A stretch of 33,319 nt of DNA. Source: an uncultured Oxalobacteraceae bacterium. GTDB lineage: Bacteria > Pseudomonadota > Gammaproteobacteria > Burkholderiales > Burkholderiaceae. Each line of letters begins with the position of its first letter. Position 1 is the stretch's first letter. The stretch is from the NCBI GenBank assembly GCA_946478765.1, contig CAMLDH010000005.1:1-33319 (forward strand). Direction: 5' to 3'. Made by a program: the position numbers and the translations under genes. Of this stretch, positions 1 to 8,844 are shown piece after piece. A model generated the notes under the pieces. It was not told the DNA's origin. It worked only from the letters and a program-made list of their open reading frames with translations, and ran no database searches.

Positions 1-29
1 CAGCATGGTCCCGGATCAGATGTGCGTAA

Positions 30-840
30 GGTTTGATACTACTTACGAATGCACCGCTGCCGGAACGGCAGATCGTCATCGTGGCCGACAGCGCCTTTGC
101 GGCATTGGAATTTCTCGGTGCGGCAAGACCGTATGCCACGCTCATCACCCGCTTGCGCCTGGATGCCGCCCTGTATGCGCCGGCGCCTGCCCGCCGTCCC
201 AGACAGCGCGGGCTCAACCGCAAAAAGGGCAAACGGCTGCCCGCGCTGGTCAAGGTGCTCGCCGATCCGGCCACCCAATGGACGACGCTGACGATCCCAT
301 TCTGGTACGGCCAACAGAACCGCCAAGTCGAGGCCGCCAGCACCACGGCCGTCTGGCATCACTCCGGCATGCCGGTTATTCCCCTGCGCTGGGTCTTGAT
401 TCGCGATCTGTTGGGGGCAATTCGACACCCAGGCCTTGTTGTGCACCGATTTGCAGGCGGCGCCTGCTTTCATTCTCAACTGTTTCGTGCCTCGCTGGCA
501 GATGGAAGTGACCTTCGAGCAAGCGCGCGCCCACCTGGGCGTCGAAACCCAGCGGCAGTGGTCGGACCAAGCCATTGCGCGTACCACGCCTTGCCTGTTT
601 GGACTGTATTCCATCGTGACCCTGCTGGCGCAATATCTGTTCTCAAACGGACAGGTTTATATGCGCCCCGCCGCCTGGTACGCGAAACCGCAAGCTACCT
701 TCTCCGACACCATTGCTTCCGTGCGCTGATGGTGGTGGAGCCACGAGTATTTTTCAACGTCGTCAAATGAGCCCGATATGATAAAAATCCCGCGCCCTTT
801 GCTGGATCGCTTTATAGATTCGCTTTGCTATGCAGCTTGA
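30..840 (+). pseudogene. IS701-like DDE transposase remnant (N-terminus lost, frameshifted)
   Basis: This is the C-terminal half of a DDE transposase of the IS701 / DDE_5 type. The VADSAF segment supplies a catalytic Asp, and the later segment WQMEVTFEQARAHLG followed by ETQRQWSD carries the catalytic Glu, a typical signature of this family. The N-terminal part is absent: an in-frame TAA lies at 27-29 and homology begins only around 48. One extra G in the G run at 413-417 breaks the frame; removing one G gives a continuous RDLLGQFDTQALLCTDL reading. A TGA at 727-729, where TGG (Trp) is expected, is a nonsense change, and the same frame continues with transposase-like sequence ending in LLDRFIDSLCYAA at the TGA of 838-840. 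With three independent lesions it cannot make a working transposase. The terminal inverted repeats were not found. Confidence 0.8.
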
Positions 841-976
841 ATGGATAAAGCCAAGCCGAGGTTGATTGCAAATATCGAATTTCAATACGCCATGAATAAT
901 TCCTCTTGGCGCGAACCCGGATGCGAGGAATTTCAGTGAAATCGGGAACGTCTGCACAGGAAGATCGGAAATCGTC

Positions 977-1957
977 TTACAACACCTTCAACATGATCTT
1001 CCCGACATGTGCGCTGGTTTCCATCAGCGCGTGCGCCTGCGACGCCTGTTCAAGCGGAAATGTTTGGTGGATCACCGGCTTGATTGCGCCGGATTCGAGC
1101 ATGGGCCAAATGCGCTTACGCAAATTGGCGGCGATGGCGGCTTTGAACGCGATGGAGCGCGGACGCAAGGTCGAGCCGGTAATCGTCAGGCGCCGGCGCA
1201 AAATCTGCGCTAAATCGACTATGCCTTTTGTACCTCCAAGCAAAGCGATGATAACCAGACGCCCATCATCTGCTAGGCAATTGATCTCACGTGCGACATA
1301 GTCGCCGCCGACCATATCGAGAATCACGTTGATACCCTTCCCTCCAGTCGCGGCACGAATGGCTTCGACAAAGTCTTCGGTCCGATAGTTAATGCCGCGC
1401 TCGGCCCCCAAAACCTCGCAGATGCGGCATTTTTCATCCGACCCAGCGGTCGCAAAGACGCGATGACCAAGCGCGACCACCATCTGAATTGCCGTCACGC
1501 CAATGCCGGAGGTCCCTCCTTGCACCAGCAATGTTTCAGTCCCGGTCAGTTTTGCCCGATCGAATACGTTGCTCCATACGGTGAAAAACGTTTCCGGTAG
1601 CGAGGCTGCTTCGATCGCACTCAAACCTTGCGGCGCCGGCAGGCATTGTTCGATCGGCGCCGCGCAATATTCCGCGTACCCCCCCCCTTGTACCAAGGCG
1701 CAGACCATATCGCCTTGCTTGAAGCTGCTGCCCGCCAAATCGCCATCGACGATTTCACCAGCAACTTCCAGCCCAGGCAAATCCGATGCGCCCGGCGGCA
1801 CCGGGTAATGTCCGGCGCGTTGAATCACATCAGGCCTGTTCACGCCTGCAGCGTGCACTTTGATCAAGACTTCGCCGGATTTCAAGATCGGCATCGGCCG
1901 CTCGCAAAGTTTCAAGACGTCGGGCGGACCGGGATGAGTGATTTCGATAGCGCGCAT
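977..1957 (-). CDS. qor: NAD(P)H quinone oxidoreductase, PIG3-like zinc-free MDR family
   Basis: The 326-residue protein is full length for the quinone oxidoreductase (QOR/PIG3) branch of the medium-chain dehydrogenase/reductase superfamily, cytoplasmic enzymes that reduce quinones and similar electrophiles with NAD(P)H. The N-terminal GroES-like domain (about 1-120) has the usual VLIKVHAAGVNRPDV and GLEVAGEI segments. The Rossmann domain carries the nucleotide-binding loop VQGGTSGIGVTAIQ at about 146-159. The zinc ligands of alcohol dehydrogenases are not apparent, as expected for this branch. In related Burkholderiales, by recollection, this gene lies directly downstream of pnp and upstream of tpiA. 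Here pnp is almost 14 kb away and the tpiA side holds a transposase remnant, so both neighbours have been displaced. It is now transcribed away from the accessory zone. Confidence 0.9.
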   Translation of the reverse strand: MRAIEITHPGPPDVLKLCERPMPILKSGEVLIKVHAAGVNRPDVIQRAGHYPVPPGASDLPGLEVAGEIVDGDLAGSSFKQGDMVCALVQGGGYAEYCAAPIEQCLPAPQGLSAIEAASLPETFFTVWSNVFDRAKLTGTETLLVQGGTSGIGVTAIQMVVALGHRVFATAGSDEKCRICEVLGAERGINYRTEDFVEAIRAATGGKGINVILDMVGGDYVAREINCLADDGRLVIIALLGGTKGIVDLAQILRRRLTITGSTLRPRSIAFKAAIAANLRKRIWPMLESGAIKPVIHQTFPLEQASQAHALMETSAHVGKIMLKVL

Positions 1958-2005
1958 GTCGGCCTCGTCGTATATAAAAACACATTGTACGACACCGAGA
2001 AAGAA

Positions 2006-2358
2006 TTATTTTCGCTTCGCCCCGCTGTTGGATTTACCTCGCAATGCGATCAAATCGGCCCACGGTTTGGGCTTGCTCAATACGTAGCCTTGAATCAGCG
2101 CGCATCCGAATTAGCGCAAGAAAAGGAGTCTCTCATACCGAAATTGTCCGGACTGATCTGAAACCTCAATTGCCGCAACGTCATCATTACCGGAACAACT
2201 CTTCCCGGATGCGCATCACCATCCACTCAGTCAACTCCAGGCAAAGATGATGCGACGCAATGCCCGATTCTTCGACGATTGCCGCCAATTCGCTCGGCAA
2301 GCTGCCGGCCTTGTAACGAATGCATCATTGATCAGCTTGAAGCGATCGAGATCGATAT
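2006..2358 (-). pseudogene. Decayed GGDEF-EAL cyclic-di-GMP gene, 3' fragments
   Basis: Three short coding-like pieces lie in order on the minus strand. At about 2324-2358, YIDLDRFKLIND matches the start of a GGDEF domain. At about 2187-2308, LPSELAAIVEESG and then LCLELTEWMVM match the middle of an EAL phosphodiesterase domain. At about 2120-2165, ISPDNFGM resembles the DDFGTG motif of EAL. At 2006-2110, CALIQGYVLSKP matches the conserved C-terminal IQGY..S+P of EAL domains and runs to a TAA at 2006-2008. The pieces are in different frames with stops at 2187-2189 and 2111-2113, and most of both domains is deleted, so no product is expected. The gene ends 48 bases from the start of qor. Its 5' end is fused to an IS630 fragment near 2359. 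Confidence 0.65.
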
Positions 2359-2598
2359 ACAACATCACGCCATCTTGCGGCAATTGCCGCCAAGCCAGGT
2401 GTATCCGCGCCAGGGTGGCGCTTCGGCACGGGTCGCCACTGATCAGCTTGCGTTCGACGCGGCGAAAACGCAGCCCCCTTTTTTGAGCACCCGCCGCAGA
2501 TGCTCCCGGCTGATGGCAGAAACCACGCCTTGATCGAGCAGGTATTGACGCAGTTTCGACAGCGACCAGCGGCCATAGGGCAGTTTCAACTAAGACGA
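2359..2598 (-). pseudogene. IS630-family transposase, internal fragment
   Basis: Read on the minus strand, the segment gives LPYGRWSLSKLRQYLLDQG, then AISREHLRRVLKK, then LRFRRVERKLISGDP. This is the second half of the N-terminal DNA-binding region of an IS630-family transposase. The frame is lost by one base in an A6G5 run (rc of about 2474-2484), and the DDE catalytic domain is missing. Downstream the reading passes through LARIHLAWRQLPQDGVMLY into the GGDEF-like IDLDRF. The exact point of change cannot be fixed and lies within about 2350-2430. An N-terminal fragment of apparently the same type of transposase lies at 9500-9737 on the same strand. Confidence 0.65.
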
Positions 2599-2607
2599 CA
2601 AAGTTAG

Positions 2608-3015
2608 TTAGTCACTTCCCCTATGAGAAGAACTGGCCAACAGGTATGGTGCTCGCTCCATGTCCTCCATGCCGCCGGCGATCACGCAGCGGGACACGCC
2701 CGAGGCGATTTCGGCAAAAGCTGTGGTCACCGCCTGCGCGCCGGAGCCGCAGACACGATTGGCGGTCATAGCCGGTACGTCGACCGGGAGCCCGCCGTGG
2801 ATCGCCGCCTGCCGCGCTACGTTCATGCCGTTGCCGGCCTGCACAACGTTGCCCATAACAACCGAATCGACCAGCACCGGATCGAGCGCCGAACGCCGCA
2901 GCGTCGCCGCAACGGCATGGGCGCCGAGCGCGGCCGCCGACGCGTCCTTCAAGGTCCCGCCGAAGGCGCCGATGGCACTGCGGACCGGGGAACAGATAAC
3001 GATTTCTTTGTCCAT
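2608..3015 (-). pseudogene. Acetyl-CoA acetyltransferase (thiolase), N-terminal fragment
   Basis: About 126 residues match the N-terminus of a type II thiolase (acetyl-CoA C-acetyltransferase), which condenses two acetyl-CoA or cleaves 3-ketoacyl-CoA. The start is well supported by an AGAGGAAAG ribosome-binding site just upstream of the ATG. The nucleophilic cysteine is present in NRVCGSGAQAV at about residue 89, and the GGMEDMERAPYLL segment follows. The family is about 390 residues long; here homology stops at about 2636 and the frame ends at 2608-2610 in foreign sequence next to the IS630 fragment. The C-terminal His/Cys catalytic residues are lost, so the product would be inactive. It lies 83 bases downstream of an SDR relic on the same strand, suggesting a former metabolic operon. 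Confidence 0.8.
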
Positions 3016-3098
3016 TTCACTTTCCTCTAAAACTCATGCCGGCCCCCTGGGTAGGATCGGGGAACGCGGCATGGTGTGACACCCAAGGTGACGTTCGC

Positions 3099-3431
3099 TT
3101 ACTCCGTCAAGGTCGTGGCGTTCGCGTACCGCGATGCGGCATGTTTAAGGGAGAGCCGGGGGCCAAAGCCGTGGCGTATCGCGTTGCAGGCATCCCAGTC
3201 CTGCGCATCGGGCAAAGACGGGGTCGTGACGGTCTCACCGAGATCCAGGCCGGCCAGCGCCGCATCGACCATCTTTTCCAAGCGTTGCGGATCGGCCCCG
3301 AGCAGTGGGCCGCTCACCGCGACGCCCGCATTGTTCACCAGCAGGCTGATCGTCGGGTCGCTGCTCATGCGCTGGGCGACCAGCGCGACATCGGCGGCGA
3401 CCGTTAGATCGGCTCCCAAGGCAGCAATCAC
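3099..3431 (-). pseudogene. Short-chain dehydrogenase/reductase with internal deletion
   Basis: The reading frame joins two non-adjacent parts of an SDR protein. Residues 1-52 cover the region before and after the NNAG motif (LLVNNAGVAVSGPLLG, motif at residues 33-36). From about residue 54 the sequence becomes the C-terminal tail (VDAALAGLDLGE, then PSLPD and GPRLSLKHAASRYA). The nucleotide-binding TGxxxGIG start and the whole middle with the catalytic Ser and YxxxK are missing. The internal deletion joint is near 3275, and the 5' truncation is near 3432, where an IS5-like scrap begins. The frame remains open, but a protein lacking both cofactor loop and active site cannot be an oxidoreductase. 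It precedes the thiolase relic on the same strand. Confidence 0.75.
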
Positions 3432-3495
3432 AATATCAGTTGTTCACTGCACGGTATGGCAGATCACCAAGGTAACAGATCCTCGTATGCACCTG

Positions 3496-3541
3496 CCCGG
3501 CTTCGTTGACTTTTGCATCATGGACACACAAAGCGTCAAAC
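3496..3541 (+). pseudogene. IS5-family transposase scrap around the first catalytic Asp
   Basis: A short stretch on the plus strand reads CIMDTQSVK, which matches the [IV]-[MV]-D-[ST]-Q-S-V-K motif around the first catalytic Asp of IS5/IS1031-type transposases. Nothing else of the element is recognisable, although the preceding bases back to about 3435 are also unlike any gene. The match ends at about 3540, one or two bases before the stop codon of the histidine kinase on the other strand. The call depends on a single short motif and is tentative. Confidence 0.4.
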
Positions 3542-5707
3542 CTACACCTGATTCTTTTTCAGCCATTGCTCCACGAGATTGAGAATGGTTTTCGACTGGT
3601 AGCTCTTAGCCAGCAAACTCAATTGGCTGGCTAACTGACCGTAGCGCTCGTCGAGTTCGGCTAGATAGGCTGCCCGCTGCAGAATGGCTTGCATGTTTCC
3701 CAGCTTGGCCAGATGATGCAGTATCTCCATCTCCTCCGCCGGCGGCATCACTAGCAACTTGGTCGTCTCGGATTCCGGAGACGCTTTTTCTCTCGGCAAG
3801 GCATAGGTCCAGTCCAGCTGCAGCATCAGCGAGATCTGCCCGAGAAGCGCATTCAGATCAATCGGTTTCGGCAGGAAAGCATTCGCACCGGCGCGCGCGC
3901 TTTTTTCATGATCGCTGCTGGTCACACTGGCTGACACTACAATGATCGGCACGTTCTGGAAAGCCGCCAGTCGTCGCAGGTGGAGCGTGGCTTCCAGTCC
4001 ATCCATCTCCGGCATCACGATGTCCATTAAGATCAAGTGCGGCAGCAGGTTTTGGGCAATTTCCAGCGCTTCGCGGCCATTCGCCGCCTCGACCACCTCG
4101 AACCCGAGCGGCTTGAGCATGTCGGCCACCAGCGCTCGATCCTCGGCCAGATCGTCCACTACCCGGAGTTGCAGGCGCGGCCCCTGGTAGCCGGTCACAA
4201 TCCTCCTGGTCATTGCCGTGGCCGTTTCGGCCACCACCACCGGCACCTCCAGTTCGAACCAGAAGGTGCTGCCCTGCCCGAGCACGCTCTCGACCTGGAT
4301 ATCACCTCCCATCCGGCGCACATATTGTCTGCTGATGCTCAGGCCCAGGCCAGTGCCGCCGAGACGGCGTTGCGCATCGCCCACCTGTTCGAAAGGCTGG
4401 AAGATGGTGTCCAGTTCAGCCACATCAATGCCGCTTCCAGTATCCCGCACCTCGAAGCGCAGCCGGGCGGACGGTGTAACGCGCACCTGCAGCATCACTT
4501 GGCCGCGGTCGGTGAATTTGATGGCATTGGACAACAGGTTGAGCAGCACTTGCCGCAGCAGCTTTTCATCGATCCTGCCCCATTGCGGCACATCCGGCGC
4601 GATATCGCAGATGAACTTCAGGCCCTTCTGCTCCGCTTTCACCCTGATCATCTCGACAATGATGTGTATGAACTGGGCGAGCTGGATGTCGCTCCGGCAA
4701 AGACTTGTCTTGCCGGCTTCGATCTTCGCGACATCCAGGATATCGTTGATGAGCATCAGCAGATGCTCGCCGCTTTGCCGGATCACGTTTACCCCTGTGT
4801 GCTGCCGGTCATCCAGACTCTTGTCCTGCTGCATGATCTGGGCGTAACCCAGAATGCCGTTGAGCGGCGTGCGCAGCTCATGGCTCATGTTGGCCAGGAA
4901 GGCGCTCTTGGCCTGGCTCGCTGCTTCGGCCTTATCGCGGGCCAACAGCAATTCCGCCGTACGCTGTTGTACTGTTTCCTCCAGCTGTTCCTTGTGAAGC
5001 CTCTGCATTTCTTCATGCTTTTGGATCGCTCCCATCATGGCGTTGAAGCTTTGGCCCAGCCGGGCCACTTCGTCGGTGCCGGTGGTCGGCACTCGCTGGT
5101 GGTAATCGGCTCGTGAACGGACTTGTTCGACTGTCCTGGCCAGTGTGGAGATGGGGCGGACGATGGCTTGCTGGAGCGCTGCCAGCAGCCCCAGGGTAAC
5201 CATCCCTAACAGGACAGCCATGCCTGCGGCAAACACCAGCAAGGTATTGCGGGTCTGGCGGTTGATTTCATCCAGGTTCATGGCAAGGTACAAGTGCGCA
5301 CCATTTTGCAGGTTCTGAATCAAAACGACGGCATTCCGGTCCATATCGACATAAACATCATCGGATTTGGCCGGAGGGATAGCTATTTTCGCGAAAGGCC
5401 GAATGCTGTAGCGGGCCAGGACCCTGTCATCCTCCAGGTTGATCCTAGCTTCCAGGATTTGCGGGTTGGCCCTTAAGGTATCGAGAATTTCCTGGGCGCG
5501 TGCGGCGTCCTCAAAGGCGACCGCTGCTTCTGCGCCAACGGAAACCAGTTGCGCATAAGGCGCCATGACTTGCCGGGCGCGGCTTTCCAGCGTGAACCGT
5601 TCAAACAGCACAAATGCCGCGCTCGCTGCGGCAAAGGCCAGCAGTGCCGCGATAAACAGCACCAGTACAAGTTTTCCGCGAATGGTGATCCGCCGAAACA
5701 TGATCAT
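3542..5707 (-). CDS. Membrane hybrid histidine kinase with CHASE8-like sensor region and receiver
   Basis: A 721-residue inner-membrane sensor kinase, third gene of the TonB receptor-yfiR-kinase operon. Transmembrane helix 1 is at about 12-36, a periplasmic region at 37-153 resembles CHASE8-type sensors (the kind found in YfiN), and transmembrane helix 2 is at about 154-180. A HAMP region (181-235) and coiled linker follow. HisKA has [10 protein letters not shown] with phospho-acceptor His276. The ATPase domain has N394, the G1 box DTGSGI (422-427) and GGTGLGL (450-456). The receiver (about 512-630) has an acidic pair VVDD, phospho-acceptor Asp562 in [13 protein letters not shown], and Lys614. 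A helical tail of about 90 residues follows and has no recognisable Hpt histidine. The ATG at 5707 overlaps the yfiR stop by four bases (ATGA); an in-frame upstream extension would lie inside yfiR and is rejected. All phosphorelay residues are intact. No separate DNA-binding regulator is nearby. Confidence 0.9.
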   Translation of the reverse strand: MIMFRRITIRGKLVLVLFIAALLAFAAASAAFVLFERFTLESRARQVMAPYAQLVSVGAEAAVAFEDAARAQEILDTLRANPQILEARINLEDDRVLARYSIRPFAKIAIPPAKSDDVYVDMDRNAVVLIQNLQNGAHLYLAMNLDEINRQTRNTLLVFAAGMAVLLGMVTLGLLAALQQAIVRPISTLARTVEQVRSRADYHQRVPTTGTDEVARLGQSFNAMMGAIQKHEEMQRLHKEQLEETVQQRTAELLLARDKAEAASQAKSAFLANMSHELRTPLNGILGYAQIMQQDKSLDDRQHTGVNVIRQSGEHLLMLINDILDVAKIEAGKTSLCRSDIQLAQFIHIIVEMIRVKAEQKGLKFICDIAPDVPQWGRIDEKLLRQVLLNLLSNAIKFTDRGQVMLQVRVTPSARLRFEVRDTGSGIDVAELDTIFQPFEQVGDAQRRLGGTGLGLSISRQYVRRMGGDIQVESVLGQGSTFWFELEVPVVVAETATAMTRRIVTGYQGPRLQLRVVDDLAEDRALVADMLKPLGFEVVEAANGREALEIAQNLLPHLILMDIVMPEMDGLEATLHLRRLAAFQNVPIIVVSASVTSSDHEKSARAGANAFLPKPIDLNALLGQISLMLQLDWTYALPREKASPESETTKLLVMPPAEEMEILHHLAKLGNMQAILQRAAYLAELDERYGQLASQLSLLAKSYQSKTILNLVEQWLKKNQV

Positions 5708-6300
5708 CGCCAATTCTTCACGATCCCATTCTCCACGACGTCCCGGGAGACTTCCAGCATCTTGGTCTGTATCGCCAGGGAGGCGGAACGTGCCTGATCG
5801 AGGTTGATGTTCATTTCCACCCGATCCCCGATTTGGAACTGGATGATTCCGCCTTCCTGCAAAAAGTCGGGCGCATCGCTCACCGTCAGGACCGGCGACT
5901 TTTTCAATTCCGCAAGGGCGGCACGGCGTTTTGCGGCATCCTTGTACGCGATATAGACAATCTGGCATCGGGGCAATTCATTCAGGGTTTCCGCGCGAAA
6001 AACTTGAAATGCACGGCCCTGTTCGAAGCGTCCTGCCACGGTTTTATCGAGGATGTCACCAAAGGGATCGTTGCCCAGAATACAGATTCGCCAAGGAGAA
6101 TGATCATCGGCGAAAGCATCGGCCGGCCAACTCACATAGCGGGTGAAATTGCGTAGAAAAGCGGCCTTGACCTTGTTCGGGGACGCCGTCACCACTTCCT
6201 GGGCTACGGCAAGCTTCGGCAGAGGCAGCATGAGCAGCAGGGCAATGACCCATTGACCAAGAACACGGGAATAGCAAGCAGCTTTTAGGGATACCCCCAC
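5704..6300 (-). CDS. YfiR-family (DUF4154) periplasmic protein
   Basis: A 198-residue exported protein of the YfiR / DUF4154 family. A signal peptide covers about residues 1-33, with hydrophobic core VIALLLMLPLP and likely cleavage after AVA. The mature part shows the family landmarks: KAAFLRNFTRYVSWP near the N-terminus, ILGNDPFG, and a C-terminal VLTVSDAPDFLQEGGIIQF followed by MNINLDQARSASL. In Pseudomonas aeruginosa, YfiR is a periplasmic repressor that binds the CHASE8-containing cyclase YfiN. Here the likely partner is the CHASE8-like kinase encoded next, whose ATG overlaps this stop codon. The proposed GTG start lies two bases after the receptor stop, so translation is probably coupled; no strong ribosome-binding site is visible. 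Two cysteines remain in the mature part. The exact ligand and the sign of regulation are not visible. Confidence 0.85.
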   Translation of the reverse strand: MGVSLKAACYSRVLGQWVIALLLMLPLPKLAVAQEVVTASPNKVKAAFLRNFTRYVSWPADAFADDHSPWRICILGNDPFGDILDKTVAGRFEQGRAFQVFRAETLNELPRCQIVYIAYKDAAKRRAALAELKKSPVLTVSDAPDFLQEGGIIQFQIGDRVEMNINLDQARSASLAIQTKMLEVSRDVVENGIVKNWR

Positions 6301-6302
6301 CG

Positions 6303-8828
6303 TCAGAATCCGGCCGTGAACGTCAGAAGGAATTCGCGGGGACGCGAGCGCGTGCTTTGCGAAGGACGATAATGTTCGTTGGCAAGGTTCTTACCCATAA
6401 GATCCAGTCGCATCTTCTGGCCATGCCATTTCCATTCGTAGCCGACTGCCGCATTGAGGAGCGTATAGGTCTGGTGAGAGGACTCCGGCGTATCAGGCAG
6501 GATCGTCTGGTCGCGCACATAATTAATACCGCCAGCGACGTAAGCCCCCCGGAGCTTGCCTTGCGTGAAGTTGTAGCGCGTCCACACGTTTGCAATGTCC
6601 GGCGCACTCATTTGCAACGGGGCGTTGTGCAACAGGTTGACCGTCTTGTAATTCGCCTGCCCGGCGGCATCGAGCGTGGCCGGATTCTGGGCGAGGATGG
6701 CAGCGTCGTTGCCGCTGAATTCGGTGATGCGCGCCTTCATGTGGCTGTAGGAGAGATAGATCTGCCAGTTGTCGCTGGGCGTGACGGTGGCATCCAGTTC
6801 GACGCCGCGGGAGCGCTGCTCGCCGCTTTGGACGTTGTAAAACTTCTGGGCTCCGGTGCTCGGATCCAGGTAGGTCAAATCATTGACGATGTTTTTGTTG
6901 CGGATATCGAACAAGGTCAACGTGCCGGACAGCCGGCGATCGAACAGATCCGCCTTGATACCCAAGTCGTAGCCCTTGCCCTGAGTGGGTTTGGCGGGCG
7001 AGGTGCTGCCGTCGAGATTGTTGAGGATCTGTGAGCCGGGGACGAAGGATTCGGCGTAGGAAGAAAACAGCGACAGCTCCGGCGTCAGCTTGTAGAGTGC
7101 GCCGTATTGCGGCGTGACTGCGCTGGCTGTGATTGCGGGCTGCGTCTGGCCGGTCAGGTGGTTGGTGAGCTGGCTTTCTGTCTTCGTCTGACGCCAGCCA
7201 GCCAGCACCAGCAGGCGGTCTTTGAAGAAACCGAAGGTGCTGCCCGCGTAAATGGATTTGTCCACGTAGTGAGTAGTCTGGTCGGTTGGGTTCGCGGTAA
7301 GCGCGGAGATCGGAATCGTGACGTTGCGGTTCCAAGTGGAGGGATCGGCGAGATTCCAGAGCGGAAGCGGGGATGCTGTGGGGTTGCTGCCGAGCGCCGG
7401 GTCGTTGGGCGCCTGGGCGGCCCAGTTGTTGAAACTGCGGTCGACATATTGCATGCCGAGGAGCAGGCGCAGACTCGTGTCGCCGAATTCATACTTACCG
7501 GTGCCCTGGACTTCGTAGGTGTCGTCCGAGTTGTCGTATATTTGGCGCCTGAAACGGCGCCCCTGGAGGAGCGTCGTGTTGTTGGCCATACCGCCGTTGC
7601 CCGAGAAGAGCAAGTCGGTCTTGTACTTCTGGTGAGCATAGGCGGCGCGCAGGTTCCAGTGATCGTCGGCCTTCACGTCAATCCACGTGCTCAGGCCGTC
7701 CGCGTCACTGTGCCGGAAGTCGACGTAGGACGCAGTGTTCCAGGTATCGGGCAGGCCGGGCACGTCGACACCCGAGAGATTGGGGTCGGCCGGGGTCGGC
7801 ACGACGCCGGCCTGGCGGTTGTAGCCTGGCTTCTGCTGGAGTTGCGGCGACTCGATCTTGCGGAAGTTCTCGTACTTAAGCGATACGCTGACTCGCTCAT
7901 TGGGGCGCCAGAGCAGCGACGGTGAGATGTTGCGGGTGTGGGCATCGTAAGGTTCCCAGTAGTGCATGTCCTGGTCGTAGGAGGTCGCAAGCCGGTAAGA
8001 CAAGGTTTTCGACGCCGGTCCGGTCACGTCGGCATCGGCATGGTATTCGCCGTAGGAACCATAACGGGCATTGGCCGTTGCGGCGAACTGGGGCTGCGGG
8101 CTCTTGGTGATGACGTTGACGATACCGCCGGGAGCGACCTGGCCGTACAGAAACGAGGCCGGACCTTTAACCACCTCCACGCGCGAGATGTTGGTGAAGT
8201 CGAGAATCGAAGGGCCGTGCCAGCCGTCGCGCAGGATCTGGACGTTGCCGGGGGTGGCGCTGACGGCGAAGCCGCGAATGGCGAGGTTGGCGTTGCCCTC
8301 TGTGCCATCGTTGCTGCGGTAGGTGACACCTGGCGAGTAGCGCGCAATGTCGAAGATGTTCACCGGCTTCTGGTCTTCGATAAAGGATTCGGTAAAGGCC
8401 TGGATGGCAAATGGCAATTCGCGAATCGGCGCATCGAAGCGTGAGCCGGATACGGAGTTAGAGGCGCGGTAACCCTTGTCTAGAAAAGAGGAAACCTCGA
8501 AGGGAGAGACCCTGACTTTCACCAGCTCTGCGATGTCCAGGTCGGCCACATCTTGCCCATTCCCTAGCTGCGCTAAAACAACAGGGCGAGCGGATGGATG
8601 AGCATAGGCCGGCATGTTGGCAACCGTTGCGGAGCGCTTGGCGATGCTGGCAGGCTGGGCCATATCCGGCGCCGTAAAACCCTTTGTCTCGCTGTTAGTG
8701 AGTGGATTTTGGGGGGGATCGGCAAGAATGTCCGCGATTGCGAAAGGCAAGTTCCAAAGCAACAAACATGGCGCTACAGCAACCGTGAACATCACGCGCA
8801 TGACGGAATGATGCTCGAAATGATTCAT
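6303..8828 (-). CDS. TonB-dependent outer-membrane receptor (siderophore-receptor type)
   Basis: An 841-residue outer-membrane receptor, first gene of the three-gene sensory operon. An N-terminal signal peptide (about 1-32) is followed by a Pro-rich linker and a pre-plug segment VSPFEVSSFLDKGYRASN. The plug domain (about 125-245) includes the siderophore-receptor-like DAPIRELPFAIQAFT, an IRGF motif, and VEVVKGPASFLYGQVAPGG, then VNVITKSP. The rest reads as a 22-stranded barrel ending in the C-terminal Phe (FLLTFTAGF) recognised by the BAM machinery. The ATG at 8828 is preceded by GGAGG at a good distance; 13 extra upstream codons would be antisense to an IS4 remnant and are excluded. Substrate specificity cannot be read from the sequence. 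Only about 15 bases separate the start codon from foreign IS sequence, so the native promoter seems to be lost. Confidence 0.92.
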   Translation of the reverse strand: MNHFEHHSVMRVMFTVAVAPCLLLWNLPFAIADILADPPQNPLTNSETKGFTAPDMAQPASIAKRSATVANMPAYAHPSARPVVLAQLGNGQDVADLDIAELVKVRVSPFEVSSFLDKGYRASNSVSGSRFDAPIRELPFAIQAFTESFIEDQKPVNIFDIARYSPGVTYRSNDGTEGNANLAIRGFAVSATPGNVQILRDGWHGPSILDFTNISRVEVVKGPASFLYGQVAPGGIVNVITKSPQPQFAATANARYGSYGEYHADADVTGPASKTLSYRLATSYDQDMHYWEPYDAHTRNISPSLLWRPNERVSVSLKYENFRKIESPQLQQKPGYNRQAGVVPTPADPNLSGVDVPGLPDTWNTASYVDFRHSDADGLSTWIDVKADDHWNLRAAYAHQKYKTDLLFSGNGGMANNTTLLQGRRFRRQIYDNSDDTYEVQGTGKYEFGDTSLRLLLGMQYVDRSFNNWAAQAPNDPALGSNPTASPLPLWNLADPSTWNRNVTIPISALTANPTDQTTHYVDKSIYAGSTFGFFKDRLLVLAGWRQTKTESQLTNHLTGQTQPAITASAVTPQYGALYKLTPELSLFSSYAESFVPGSQILNNLDGSTSPAKPTQGKGYDLGIKADLFDRRLSGTLTLFDIRNKNIVNDLTYLDPSTGAQKFYNVQSGEQRSRGVELDATVTPSDNWQIYLSYSHMKARITEFSGNDAAILAQNPATLDAAGQANYKTVNLLHNAPLQMSAPDIANVWTRYNFTQGKLRGAYVAGGINYVRDQTILPDTPESSHQTYTLLNAAVGYEWKWHGQKMRLDLMGKNLANEHYRPSQSTRSRPREFLLTFTAGF

Positions 8829-8844
8829 ATGGCCTCCGCCTAGA

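Noticed and set aside
2470..2490. A6G5 run as a programmed frameshift site in the IS630 fragment
   Set aside because: The slippery heptamer does not fit the reading frame and the transposase is truncated on both sides, so simple decay is more likely.
4037..5116. Long open frame on the plus strand inside the kinase gene
   Set aside because: It is antisense to well-conserved kinase domains and has no family signature.
5708..5968. Upstream extension of the kinase frame
   Set aside because: It lies fully inside yfiR in another frame; the ATG overlapping the yfiR stop is the natural start.
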